From: Pedobacter helvus
Lineage (GTDB): Bacteria > Bacteroidota > Bacteroidia > Sphingobacteriales > Sphingobacteriaceae
Assembly: GCF_005925325.1 (NCBI RefSeq)
Contig: NZ_SRMP01000002.1
Span: 710,541-774,540 of the forward strand
Direction of reading: 5' to 3'
Length of the DNA stretch: 64,000 nt
The notes beneath the pieces were generated by a model that was given only the letters and a program-made list of their open reading frames with translations, searched no databases and was not told the DNA's origin. Of the stretch, positions 32,788 to 41,702 are shown in pieces. Each line of letters starts with the position of its first letter. Position 1 is the first letter of the stretch. A program made the position numbers and the translations under genes.

Positions 32788-35004
32788 TTATCCCAACAAA
32801 ACCTTGTCAGGTGTGATAGGCAAATCTCTCAATCTTTTTCCGGTAGCGTTGTAAATAGCATTGGCAATTGCCGCGGCAGTACCAATAATTCCTACTTCGC
32901 CCAAACCTTTAGAACCTTGCGGATTGATATTTGGATCTGGCTTGTTAATAAATGCCACTTCAATAATTGGTGCATCTGCGTTTACAGGAAAGTGGTAACC
33001 TGCAAAATCATTACCTACTAAAGTGCCCAAACGTTCATCTGTAGCTTGTTCTTCCATTAAAGCCATGCCGATACCGCCAACAGCCGCTCCCGACATTTGA
33101 TTAGCTGCTGCTTTTTCGCTGATAATTTTACCGCCATCAGAAACCGTCACTAACCTTTCAATTTTAACCTTTCCCGTTTTGCGATTTACCCTTACTTTAC
33201 AGAAATGGGCGGCCGACGAACAGAAAGCATATTTTTGGCGCTCTGTACCCGGGCCAGAGCTCGCTTCAACTTCTAAAATGGCCAATTTGTTTTTCTCCCA
33301 AAGGGAAGTAAAGCTGATGAATTGATTGTTCGCTGTTTTGAAGGAAATTCCATTGTCTGACATCAAAATGTCAGCAGCTGTAGCATTTTTATAAGCTTCG
33401 TTTTGTGATGCCGCATATGCTGCAAGCTTCAGTTTTAATGCAGCAACAGCAGCAACTACGGCTCCTCCAATAGAAGATAAACCATTACTTCCTCCCTGAC
33501 TAGGTGCAGGTGGAAGGTTCGAGTTGCCCAACTCAATTTTGATTTTACTTTTGGAGATGCCCGTACTCTCATGAGCAATATTCTGCATCGAAATACCTGT
33601 TCCGGTACCAATATCTGTCATCGCCGTTTGTACAGTAAGCGTACCATCTTTCTGCATTTGGATGCCCGCACTAGCCGTTCCTCTACCTGCGTTCCAAGCA
33701 CCAACAGCCATGCCGTAGCCAATACTCCAATCGCCATTTACGTTCTGCGAATGTGTTGCTTTTCTGTCTTTCCAGTTAATCATTTGAGCACCTTTTTCTA
33801 TGCACTCATTAATGTAGTTGGTAGACCAAGGTAAACCACTATCAGGGTGTTTTGCTAAGGCCAGATTTTTCATCCTCAAATCAATGGGATCTATGTTGAG
33901 TTTGTAGCTCAGTTCATCGATGGCGCTTTCTATAGCAAAATCGCCAGTACAGTCGCCAGGACCACGCATCCAAGTTGGCGTAGATAAATTTAAAGGAACT
34001 GTTGCGGCTTCAGCTTTTAGGTTATCAAAATGATAAATCAGTCGGGTTACACGAGTAATCCCTTCGTTAAAATTTTCGTAAAATGAGGTTCCATTTTTAG
34101 CCTGATGATGAATGCCTACGAACTTACCATCAGCATTAGCACCCAATTTAATTTTTTGCCAAGACGCAGGGCGGTAACCTACCGAGTGGAACATTTGCGG
34201 CCTAGTTAACATCAGTTTTACTGGGCGTTTAACCAATTTTGCCGCCATGATGCAAGCCAGAGCGTGAGGCCAAACCCGTAGACCAGAACCAAAGCCACCA
34301 CCTACAAACTCACTAATCACTTCGATGTTATCTACCGGAATATTAAACAGTTTGGCAAAAGTGCGTTGAACGTTATTTACCCCTTGGTTTTTATCGAATA
34401 ATTTCAATTTATCATCAGCTATCCATTCTGCAATGGTGGCATGCATTTCCATGGGGTTATGCACCTCAGCTTTGATGTTATATTCTGCTTCTATGGTTTG
34501 TGCAGCATTGTTTAGAGCTGCAATATCTCCTCTATCTTTTCCTGCAGGTGTAAGCGAAACGGAGGCTAAAGCTCCGTTAAAATCTACAATTTTAGTATCT
34601 TCTTTATATTCGGCAGTAACCAATGACGCCGCATAAGTAGCATCTTCCAAAGTTTCGGCAATTACCAAAGCAATAGGTTGCCCTTTGAAATAGATTTTGT
34701 CGGTATGGAAAATAGGCAAGCCAAAACGAGCTTCCTTTATTTTTTCTTCATTGGCCATGCCCGGCACCAACGGTTTCTGCAAATGCGTAATGATACCCAA
34801 TACCCCAGCTACCTGTTTAGCATTGTTCGTGTTGATGTTTAATATGGTTCCAGCGGCAACCGTACTACCCACCAAAACGGCATGGCAAAGTCCATTTACT
34901 TTATATTCTGCTGCATATTTACCGCCGCCAGTAACCTTGGCAATTCCTTCTACACGGCCCTCAGCTGCGGTCGTTAAGTCAAAAGGCTCATCGAAAAATC
35001 CCAT
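32788..35004 (-). CDS. paoC: Molybdopterin subunit of a PaoABC-type aldehyde oxidoreductase
   Basis: The 738-residue protein is the large subunit of a xanthine-oxidase-family enzyme. Motifs include EFVGGGFGSGLRVWPHA, WMRGPGDCTGDFAIESAIDE and QGSKGLGEVGIIG near the C-terminus with the active-site Glu about residue 703. Co-encoded FAD and 2Fe-2S subunits precede it by 11 bp. It binds the molybdenum cofactor and oxidises aldehydes or N-heterocycles. E. coli PaoC is the best model because the FAD subunit here also has extra cysteines. The true substrate is not known, and other names such as YagR are used for the same type. There is no molybdenum-maturation gene in the window. Confidence 0.87.
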   Translation of the reverse strand: MGFFDEPFDLTTAAEGRVEGIAKVTGGGKYAAEYKVNGLCHAVLVGSTVAAGTILNINTNNAKQVAGVLGIITHLQKPLVPGMANEEKIKEARFGLPIFHTDKIYFKGQPIALVIAETLEDATYAASLVTAEYKEDTKIVDFNGALASVSLTPAGKDRGDIAALNNAAQTIEAEYNIKAEVHNPMEMHATIAEWIADDKLKLFDKNQGVNNVQRTFAKLFNIPVDNIEVISEFVGGGFGSGLRVWPHALACIMAAKLVKRPVKLMLTRPQMFHSVGYRPASWQKIKLGANADGKFVGIHHQAKNGTSFYENFNEGITRVTRLIYHFDNLKAEAATVPLNLSTPTWMRGPGDCTGDFAIESAIDELSYKLNIDPIDLRMKNLALAKHPDSGLPWSTNYINECIEKGAQMINWKDRKATHSQNVNGDWSIGYGMAVGAWNAGRGTASAGIQMQKDGTLTVQTAMTDIGTGTGISMQNIAHESTGISKSKIKIELGNSNLPPAPSQGGSNGLSSIGGAVVAAVAALKLKLAAYAASQNEAYKNATAADILMSDNGISFKTANNQFISFTSLWEKNKLAILEVEASSGPGTERQKYAFCSSAAHFCKVRVNRKTGKVKIERLVTVSDGGKIISEKAAANQMSGAAVGGIGMALMEEQATDERLGTLVGNDFAGYHFPVNADAPIIEVAFINKPDPNINPQGSKGLGEVGIIGTAAAIANAIYNATGKRLRDLPITPDKVLLG

Positions 35005-35015
35005 ATTTCTTTAAT

Positions 35016-35993
35016 TTATGGATTTAAACATTGTTGTAATGCAGTTTCAATAGCTCCCTTTAACATCGGGATTTTGAAACCGTTGTGTGTTTGTGGTCTT
35101 AGATCTTTAATAGCAATATTTGCTGCAGCTTCAAAAGTTGCTGCATTGGCGGTTTTGCCTTTTAGATATTGCTCTGCCTCGAGCCAGCGCCACGGTTTAT
35201 GCGCTACACCACCCGACGCTAATCTCGCTTCCACAATCTGATCTCCGTTTAAATTAAACGCTGCTGCTACAGAAACCAATGCAAAGGCATAACTATCTCT
35301 GTCACGAACTTTTACGTAGGCATAGTTTTTGGCAAAAGCATTTTCATTAATTTCTATAGAATGAATGAGTGCATTTGCTGGTAAATTATTATCTCTTTCT
35401 GGCGTAGTTCCCGGAAGACGATGAAAATCTGTAAACGAAATAGATTGCATTTTGCCACTTTTATCTTGGATTTTAATGCTAGCATCTAGTGCAGCTAAAG
35501 CCACACATAAATCTGATGGATGCACTGCGATGCATTGATCGCTGTAACCTACAATGGCCGACATACGGTTTTCGCCTTGTATGGCACTGCAGCCCGAGCC
35601 TGGTTTTCGCTTATTGCAAGGGGTGGTTACATCATAAAAGTAAGGACAACGGGTGCGCTGCAGTAAATTTCCACCCGTAGAAGCCATGTTGCGAATTTGT
35701 GGTGAAGCACCAGCTAAAACAGCTTTGGCCACCAGTGGATATTTAGCTAAAATGGTTGGATCGTTAGCTAGAGGCGTGTTGCGTACCATTGCTCCAATTT
35801 GTATGCCTTTTGCAGTAGGTTCAATTTTTGCAGGCAAAGCCGATGTAATATCTACCAAGCTTTCTGGCTCGGCAATATGCTTTTTCATCAAATCTACCAA
35901 GTTGGTTCCACCTGCAATGTATTGCGTTGTGCTATTTTTCTTTGCTAATGCCTGATTAGCGGCTGATGATTTTGAAAATAGAAATGGTCTCAT
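35016..35993 (-). CDS. paoB: FAD subunit of the PaoABC-type oxidoreductase
   Basis: The 325-residue protein has the FAD-binding CO-dehydrogenase-type fold: AGGTNLVDLMKKH near residue 28, ASTGGNLLQRTRCP near 105 and a C-terminal domain (RLASGGVAHKPWRWLEAEQ). Three cysteines in RCPYFYD, PCNKRK and GCSAIQG plus nearby Cys recall the extra 4Fe-4S site of E. coli PaoB, absent from ordinary xanthine dehydrogenase FAD subunits. Its start overlaps the stop of the 2Fe-2S gene by 4 bp. It passes electrons from the iron-sulfur subunit to an acceptor. Its location depends on the Tat-exported small subunit, since it has no signal of its own. Confidence 0.86.
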   Translation of the reverse strand: MRPFLFSKSSAANQALAKKNSTTQYIAGGTNLVDLMKKHIAEPESLVDITSALPAKIEPTAKGIQIGAMVRNTPLANDPTILAKYPLVAKAVLAGASPQIRNMASTGGNLLQRTRCPYFYDVTTPCNKRKPGSGCSAIQGENRMSAIVGYSDQCIAVHPSDLCVALAALDASIKIQDKSGKMQSISFTDFHRLPGTTPERDNNLPANALIHSIEINENAFAKNYAYVKVRDRDSYAFALVSVAAAFNLNGDQIVEARLASGGVAHKPWRWLEAEQYLKGKTANAATFEAAANIAIKDLRPQTHNGFKIPMLKGAIETALQQCLNP

Positions 35994-36583
35994 TTGGCAG
36001 CTACTTTTTGAATAGACTCTACAATACCATTATAAGCGCCACAACGACATAAGTTGCCGCTCATAAATTCTTTAATTTCTGCTACCGATTTGGTATGCCC
36101 TTCTTTTACGCAGGCCACTGCCGACATGATTTGCCCTGGTGTACAATAACCGCATTGAAAACCATCACATTCAATGAAAGCTTCCTGCATTGGGTGCAAT
36201 TTATCACCATTGGCTAAACCTTCTATAGTGGTTACCTCTTTACCGGGAACCATTGCAGCTAATGTAAGGCAGCTCAACACACGTTCGCCATCGATATGAA
36301 CGGTACAAGCGCCACATTGCCCATGATCACAGCCTTTTTTAGCTCCGGTTAAGTTTAAATCTTCCCGAAGCAAATCCAAGAGTGTAGTGCGGGTATCTGC
36401 CTTGATGGCGTAACTTTTTTTATTAATGGAAACTGTTAACGGTAGCTGTTCTTTTTGCGGAACAATGAAGTTTTTAACCTCTTCGTAAAATGCTTTTACA
36501 CCTCTTGGGATAAAAGCCAATGCACCCAGCATCGACGAGGTTTTTAGGAAAAACCGTCGAGAATAATTGTGTTCCTGCTTCAT
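35990..36583 (-). CDS. paoA: Tat-exported 2Fe-2S subunit of the PaoABC-type oxidoreductase
   Basis: A 197-residue protein with a twin-arginine start (YSRRFFLKTSSMLGALAF, residues 7-24), then a plant-type ferredoxin domain with CDHGQCGACTVHIDGE and a C-terminal 2Fe-2S helical domain with CGYCTPGQIM and GNLCRCGAY. Both clusters are complete. The Tat signal suggests that the whole trimer is exported to the periplasm, as for E. coli PaoABC. It is the first gene of the three-gene operon and overlaps the next one by 4 bp. Its promoter must lie in the 310-bp gap to the divergent glycerophosphodiesterase gene. Confidence 0.88.
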   Translation of the reverse strand: MKQEHNYSRRFFLKTSSMLGALAFIPRGVKAFYEEVKNFIVPQKEQLPLTVSINKKSYAIKADTRTTLLDLLREDLNLTGAKKGCDHGQCGACTVHIDGERVLSCLTLAAMVPGKEVTTIEGLANGDKLHPMQEAFIECDGFQCGYCTPGQIMSAVACVKEGHTKSVAEIKEFMSGNLCRCGAYNGIVESIQKVAAK

Positions 36584-36893
36584 AAATACGAATAATCGTT
36601 TAAGGCAAAGGATAAGAAATAATTGTTTTGTTTATAATGGATGCTTGTTTAGGTCATCCTCTAAATAAAGATAACGAAAAAGAACAATTCATCAACCTTA
36701 GGTTTCTTGATGATTGTAATTGTTACAATATATTTCTTTGAATTGGTTAATAATTAGCTAATCAAAACGAGGCATAAACTCATAAATAATTAATCTTCTA
36801 TTAACAGTTTGATGAACTGATGGCTGGTATTTTTGCTTCGACATAAAACAAATAATTCAGCAATTAAATACAATCATCATTAGAAAATAGATT
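36584..36893. other. Divergent promoter region
   Basis: This 310-bp gap lies between the starts of the leftward paoA operon and the rightward glycerophosphodiesterase gene. It is AT-rich and has no coding frame. I find no promoter that matches the consensus well enough to mark, and no riboswitch. Confidence 0.5.
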
Positions 36894-37874
36894 ATGAAAA
36901 AACTATGGTTTATGGCAGCGATATTAGGAACTAATTTAGCTGTAGCACAACAAAAAATAGATGTACAAGCTCATCGAGGCGGTATGGCTTTAATGCCAGA
37001 AAACACCGTTCCAGCGATGATAAATGCAGTGAAATTAGGAGCTAGAACTTTAGAGTTGGATGTAGTGATTTCGAAAGACGGAAAAGTAGTGGTTTCTCAT
37101 GATGCTTTTATGTCTTCTGCTTTTATGCGAAAACCAAATGGAACGGAGATTAGTAAAGAAGAAGAGAAGCAACTGAGTTTATATCAAATGACTTACGATA
37201 GCATCAGCCGTTTTGATGCAGGTACTAAGCCGCATCCTAGATATCCGGAGCAGGTTAAAATGAAAATTCATAGGCCTTTGTTGAGCGAATTGATCGATAG
37301 CGTTGAACATTATGTAAAAGTTCATGGACTTAAGCCTGTTTATTATAACATAGAAACAAAATCGAGCCCTGCTGGCGATGGGTTTTATAATCCAAGTCCA
37401 GATGTTTTTGTAAGAACAATGATGGCGGTAATTAACTCGAAGAACATTAAGGGTAGGGTAACCATTCAATCCTTTGACATAAGGACGCTACAGGTTCTAC
37501 ATAAAGAAGAACCTAAGGCGACATTGTCATTGCTGGTTAGTGGAAAAATGAATATTTCGGAAGAAGAACTTAAGAAATATGGTTTGTCGGCTAAGGAGAT
37601 CGCCGAATATATGAAACAAAAGGAACAAAATAGGGGCGGATTGGACGAGGAAATAAAAAGACTAGGTTTCGTTCCCAACATCTACAGTCCATATTATAGC
37701 GGCGTGGATGCAGAGCTAGTTAAAAAAGCTCATGGAATGAAAATGCAGATAGTTCCTTGGACGGTAAATAAAGAAGAGGATATGGTTGCTTTAGATAAGC
37801 TTGGGGTAGATGGGATTATCTCGGATTATCCAGACAAGCTGATTAAACTGTTTGGTAATTACCAAAAGAAGTAA
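36894..37874 (+). CDS. glpQ: Periplasmic glycerophosphodiester phosphodiesterase
   Basis: The 326-residue protein has a signal peptide (MKKLWFMAAILGTNLAVAQ) and a GDPD barrel. The catalytic QAHRGG (His27), PENT with Glu36, LELDVVISKDGKVVVSHD with its metal-binding Glu and Asp, YNIETK, and the C-terminal VPWTVN and DGIISDYPDKL motifs are all present. It splits deacylated phospholipids to glycerol 3-phosphate and an alcohol, in the periplasm. It has an insertion between the catalytic His region and the second half (KPHPRYPEQVKMKIHRP). It is a single-gene unit closed by a terminator at 37887. The gene symbol follows family usage; ugpQ-like cytosolic enzymes lack a signal. Confidence 0.87.
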   Translation: MKKLWFMAAILGTNLAVAQQKIDVQAHRGGMALMPENTVPAMINAVKLGARTLELDVVISKDGKVVVSHDAFMSSAFMRKPNGTEISKEEEKQLSLYQMTYDSISRFDAGTKPHPRYPEQVKMKIHRPLLSELIDSVEHYVKVHGLKPVYYNIETKSSPAGDGFYNPSPDVFVRTMMAVINSKNIKGRVTIQSFDIRTLQVLHKEEPKATLSLLVSGKMNISEEELKKYGLSAKEIAEYMKQKEQNRGGLDEEIKRLGFVPNIYSPYYSGVDAELVKKAHGMKMQIVPWTVNKEEDMVALDKLGVDGIISDYPDKLIKLFGNYQKK

Positions 37875-37886
37875 TTACTAAATATC

Positions 37887-37921
37887 AAAAGGGATGGCAG
37901 CACTAACGCCATCCCTTTTTT
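37887..37921 (+). terminator. Intrinsic terminator after the glycerophosphodiesterase gene
   Basis: A 12-bp stem (AAAAGGGATGGC with GCCATCCCTTTT, 37887-37898 and 37908-37919) with a 9-nt loop, followed by T. The stop codon of the leftward alcohol dehydrogenase gene lies 5 bp beyond, so it may serve both strands. Confidence 0.9.
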
Positions 37922-37925
37922 GCGA

Positions 37926-38987
37926 CTAGCTATTTTTCAAAGAAGCCATGTCGATCACGAAACGATAACGAACATCGCTTTTTAGCATACGCTCGTAAGC
38001 CTCGTTAATTTCTTGCATTTTGATGATTTCGATTTCAGAAACAATGCCTTTTTCACCACAAAAATCTAACATTTCCTGCGTTTCGGCAATACCGCCAATT
38101 ACAGAGCCGGCTACTGATTTACGTCCTAAAATCATTGGAACAGTATTTAAAATCGGTTCTAAACCTCCCAAGTAACCCACTAAAACTAAAGTTCCGTTAA
38201 TATTTAAGGTAGTAACATAAGGGTTTACATCATGAACGTAAGGTACAGTATCAATAATTAAATCAAACTGACCACGTACTGCTTTCATTTGTGCTTCTTC
38301 CGTAGAAATTACTACAGCATCAGCGCCCAATGCTTTGGCATCTTCAGTTTTATCTGGAGTTCTAGAGAACAAAGTAACATCAGCACCTAAGCCTTTCGCT
38401 AATTTAATGGCCATGTGCCCCAAACCACCTAAGCCAATAACCGCTACTTTGCTACCTTCTTTAACATTCCAATGTTTTAATGGCGACCAAGTGGTAATAC
38501 CAGCACATAACAAAGGAGCCACTGCTGCTAAGTCAAGGTTGGTTGGTACCGCTAACACAAAGTCTTCCTTCACTACAACTTTCTCAGAATAACCACCAAA
38601 GGTTTGTCCGCCTAATTGTAAATCTTGTCCGTTGTAAGTGCCGGTAAATCCGTTTAAACAATATTGCTCTAAATCTTGCTGACAGCTGCTGCAAGTTTTG
38701 CAAGAGTCTACAATACAGCCAACACCTGCTAAATCACCTACTTTAAATTTAGAAACAGCGCTGCCAACCGCGGTAATTTTACCTACAATTTCGTGGCCAG
38801 GCACCGCTGGGTAGATAGAACCGCCCCAATCGTTTCTTGCTGTGTGTAAATCTGAATGGCAAACGCCACAGTATAAAATCTCAATCTCAACATCGTTTGG
38901 TTGTACTGCTCTACGATTAATGTTCAAAGGAGCTAAATCTGCTTCTGGGGCTGTTGTACCAAAAGCCTTAACACTTGTTGTTTGCAT
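37926..38987 (-). CDS. Zinc-dependent NAD(P) alcohol dehydrogenase
   Basis: A medium-chain dehydrogenase of 353 residues if it starts at 38987 (MQTTSVKAFG); an upstream ATG at 39035 adds a lysine-rich leader that is not part of the family. The catalytic zinc site includes Cys40 (YCGVCHSDLH) and His65 (PGHE), the structural zinc site is the four-Cys block CIVDSCKTCSSCQQDLEQYC, and the nucleotide loop is GLGGLGHMAIKLA. It resembles the cinnamyl-alcohol dehydrogenase group (YahK type), which reduces aldehydes, usually with NADPH. It is divergent from an AraC gene 171 bp away, which may regulate it. The physiological substrate is not clear. Confidence 0.88.
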   Translation of the reverse strand: MQTTSVKAFGTTAPEADLAPLNINRRAVQPNDVEIEILYCGVCHSDLHTARNDWGGSIYPAVPGHEIVGKITAVGSAVSKFKVGDLAGVGCIVDSCKTCSSCQQDLEQYCLNGFTGTYNGQDLQLGGQTFGGYSEKVVVKEDFVLAVPTNLDLAAVAPLLCAGITTWSPLKHWNVKEGSKVAVIGLGGLGHMAIKLAKGLGADVTLFSRTPDKTEDAKALGADAVVISTEEAQMKAVRGQFDLIIDTVPYVHDVNPYVTTLNINGTLVLVGYLGGLEPILNTVPMILGRKSVAGSVIGGIAETQEMLDFCGEKGIVSEIEIIKMQEINEAYERMLKSDVRYRFVIDMASLKNS

Positions 38988-39158
38988 ATTATTTAATTTG
39001 TGTTTTGTATGATATTTAAAGTTATCTATTATCAACTACAAAAATCTGAGCTATTTGTTAAACTATTGTTATATCAATTACGGAAATGCTAACCATTATT
39101 ACCGATTTATATTTAAGGTGGTTAATTAGCCTTAACTTTGGATAAAATCAGAAGTGCT

Positions 39159-40052
39159 ATGGATCAGATCTTAAAATTTGAAACGATAAGTCAATATAAT
39201 GCATTTAACAAAAATGAAACGTTGCATCCATTGGTGAACGTTATTGATTTAGCCAAAGCTGGAAGAAAAAAGAACGGAAGGGTTAGCTTTGGATTTTACG
39301 TAGTGTATTTTAAGGAAGTGAAATGTGGTGATATGCGTTATGGTTGCCACAACTACGATTACGACGAAGGTACACTTGTCTTTTTAGCGCCGGGCCAGAT
39401 AGTAGGTTTTGAAAACAACGAATATTACGAACCCAAGGGTTATGCTTTGGTCTTTCATCCAGATTTAATTAAAGGGACTAACTTAGGAAGACATATAGAT
39501 CATTACAATTTCTTTTCTTACGAAGTACATGAGGCACTGCATTTGTCTGAGGGTGAGCGTAAAGTGATTCTAGATTGCTTCTCTAAAATAGATTATGAGT
39601 TGCAGCATGCTATCGACCAACACAGTAAAACGCTAATCGTAAATAATATTGAGCTGTTCCTTAATTACTGCATGCGCTTCTACGATAGACAGTTCATCAC
39701 TCGAGATACTGTAAATAAAGGTTTGGTAGAAAGGTTTGAAACATTGCTGAACGATTATTTTAATTCCAACAAGCCGCAGCATATTGGCTTGCCTTCTGTA
39801 GCTTATTGTGCGTCGCAGTTGCACTTGTCTGCCAATTATTTTGGAGATCTGATAAAAAAAGAAACTGGAAAAACTGCACAAGAATACATTCAATTAAAGG
39901 TGATGGATGTTGCTAAGGAGAAAATCTTTGATACCAGTAAATCATTAAGTGAGATAGCTTACGAATTAGGTTTCAAATATCCGCAGCACTTTAGTAGATC
40001 TTTTAAGCAACATGTGGGTTATTCACCAAATGAATACAGAATGATGAACTAA
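39159..40052 (+). CDS. AraC-family regulator
   Basis: The protein has 297 residues from the ATG at 39159 (MDQILKFETI); a TTG at 39138 lies upstream. The N-terminal part (VSFGFYVVYFKEVKCGDMRY, LVFLAPGQIVGFENNEYY) is an AraC-type cupin without an obvious sugar pocket, and the C-terminus is a two-helix-turn-helix domain ending in SLSEIAYELGFKYPQHFSR and VGYSPNEYR. It is divergent from the zinc alcohol dehydrogenase and 171 bp upstream of an MFS exporter in the same direction. Control of either neighbour, perhaps in aldehyde or drug response, is the natural inference. Confidence 0.88.
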   Translation: MDQILKFETISQYNAFNKNETLHPLVNVIDLAKAGRKKNGRVSFGFYVVYFKEVKCGDMRYGCHNYDYDEGTLVFLAPGQIVGFENNEYYEPKGYALVFHPDLIKGTNLGRHIDHYNFFSYEVHEALHLSEGERKVILDCFSKIDYELQHAIDQHSKTLIVNNIELFLNYCMRFYDRQFITRDTVNKGLVERFETLLNDYFNSNKPQHIGLPSVAYCASQLHLSANYFGDLIKKETGKTAQEYIQLKVMDVAKEKIFDTSKSLSEIAYELGFKYPQHFSRSFKQHVGYSPNEYRMMN

Positions 40053-40223
40053 GGTTGCTCAGTAAAGTATCGATGGTTTTGATAGAGCTATCGTTTCTAT
40101 GTTATAAAAAACATGTTTGTTAAATAAAGATCAAGAAACTTAATTATTAAGATTTTAAAGAACAAAGACCTGTAAATTTGTTGTTTAATAGAAGCATTAC
40201 TTAAATGCAATTAAGCGGAGAAT

Positions 40224-41627
40224 ATGCAAGAATTTACAACACACAATAGTAACACTAAAAACGTGTTGCCAATCATACTGGCAACTTCCATTTTTATGCA
40301 AATGTTGGATTCTACCATTCTCAATACATCACTGCCTACCATTGCCGAAGACCTGAAAGAATCGCCGCTGAACATGCAGAATGCTATTATCAGTTATGTG
40401 CTTACATTGGCTTTGTTTATGCCCGTAAGTGGGTTTTTAGCAGATAAGTTTGGCACGAGGAAAGTATTTCTCACTTCTTTGGTACTGTTTGCGGCAGGCT
40501 CGTTGTTTTGTTCGCTTTCGCATAACTTAACCCAGCTGGTTTTTGCAAGGGTATTGCAAGGTATTGGCGGTAGTTTGATGACACCCGTAGGGAAGTTGGC
40601 ACTCATCAAAACCTTTCCCAAAAACGAATTGCTTAAAGCGATGAACTTCGCTATTATTCCAGCGCTAATTGGCCCGGTTTTAGGTCCCTTGGTAGGTGGT
40701 TACATGGTAGATTATTTATCTTGGCACTGGATTTTCCTAATCAATATCCCGATAGGCTTAATTGGAATAGTTTTGAGTATTAGATACATGCCCGATTATC
40801 GTTCCAATATCATAGATTTTGATCTCAAAGGCTTTTTGATTTTCGCTGCAGCTTCTTTATTGCTGTCTATTGCCTTAGAGCTTTTCGGTGAAACCACCCA
40901 CATGACACCTGTATTGACGGCTTTCTTTTTAGGCTTCTTGATGTTGTACTTTTATTATCGTCATGCTGCCAAGGACAATAACCCGATATTTCCCTTAAAT
41001 CTTTTCCAGGTGAGAACCTTCAGGGTAGGTATCATTGGAAATTTGGCCACCCGGTTAGGGATCAGCTCTGTGCCGCTGTTATTGCCCATGATGATCCAAA
41101 TTGCCTATGGCCAGTCGGCGGTTGTTTCTGGATGGATTGTGGCCCCCATGGCACTTACAGCAATGCTGGCCAAATCTAATGTCATTAAAATATTAAACAG
41201 ATTTGGTTATCGCAGAACTTTAATGTTCAATACTTTCATGATTGGATTTTTGATCTGTTGCATGGCCATTCCAGTAATACAAACTTCCTTTTATTGGTAT
41301 ATGCCAATCATAGCTATGTTGGGTTTTTTCAATTCCATACAGTTTACCGCTATGAACTCTATTTCTATTGCTGATTTGAGACAGTATCACACGAGTAGTG
41401 GTAATTCACTGGCCTCGGTTAACCAACAATTGGCAATCGGTTTTGGTATCGCCTTTGGTTTAATCGTTTTAAAGATTTTTCAGGGAGATGTAAAACTGAT
41501 CCACAACGAAATTCATAATGCCTTTCGATATACCTTTTTGGTAATTGGAGGTTTAACGATCCTATCAGGAGCAGTGTTTAGAAGGCTACACTTTAAGGAC
41601 GGTGAAAATATGAGGTCAAAAGAATAG
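40224..41627 (+). CDS. MFS multidrug exporter, DHA2 type
   Basis: This 467-residue protein has about 13-14 hydrophobic segments. The N-terminal motif MQMLDSTILNTSLPTIAEDL and the GFLADKFGTRKVFL loop (MFS motif A) place it in the DHA2 drug:H+ antiporter family (EmrB/MdtD type). GPVLGPLVGGYMVDYLSWHW carries antiporter motif C. It would export hydrophobic compounds with proton antiport. No membrane-fusion partner gene is adjacent, so it probably works alone. It is 171 bp downstream of the AraC gene. Substrate is unknown. Confidence 0.88.
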   Translation: MQEFTTHNSNTKNVLPIILATSIFMQMLDSTILNTSLPTIAEDLKESPLNMQNAIISYVLTLALFMPVSGFLADKFGTRKVFLTSLVLFAAGSLFCSLSHNLTQLVFARVLQGIGGSLMTPVGKLALIKTFPKNELLKAMNFAIIPALIGPVLGPLVGGYMVDYLSWHWIFLINIPIGLIGIVLSIRYMPDYRSNIIDFDLKGFLIFAAASLLLSIALELFGETTHMTPVLTAFFLGFLMLYFYYRHAAKDNNPIFPLNLFQVRTFRVGIIGNLATRLGISSVPLLLPMMIQIAYGQSAVVSGWIVAPMALTAMLAKSNVIKILNRFGYRRTLMFNTFMIGFLICCMAIPVIQTSFYWYMPIIAMLGFFNSIQFTAMNSISIADLRQYHTSSGNSLASVNQQLAIGFGIAFGLIVLKIFQGDVKLIHNEIHNAFRYTFLVIGGLTILSGAVFRRLHFKDGENMRSKE

Positions 41628-41702
41628 CGATAAAACTGCTGAAATCTTGCTGTCAAACAAAGTGAATAGTGTTTTGTTGCCTAAGGTAAACAAGACGCGA
41701 CT

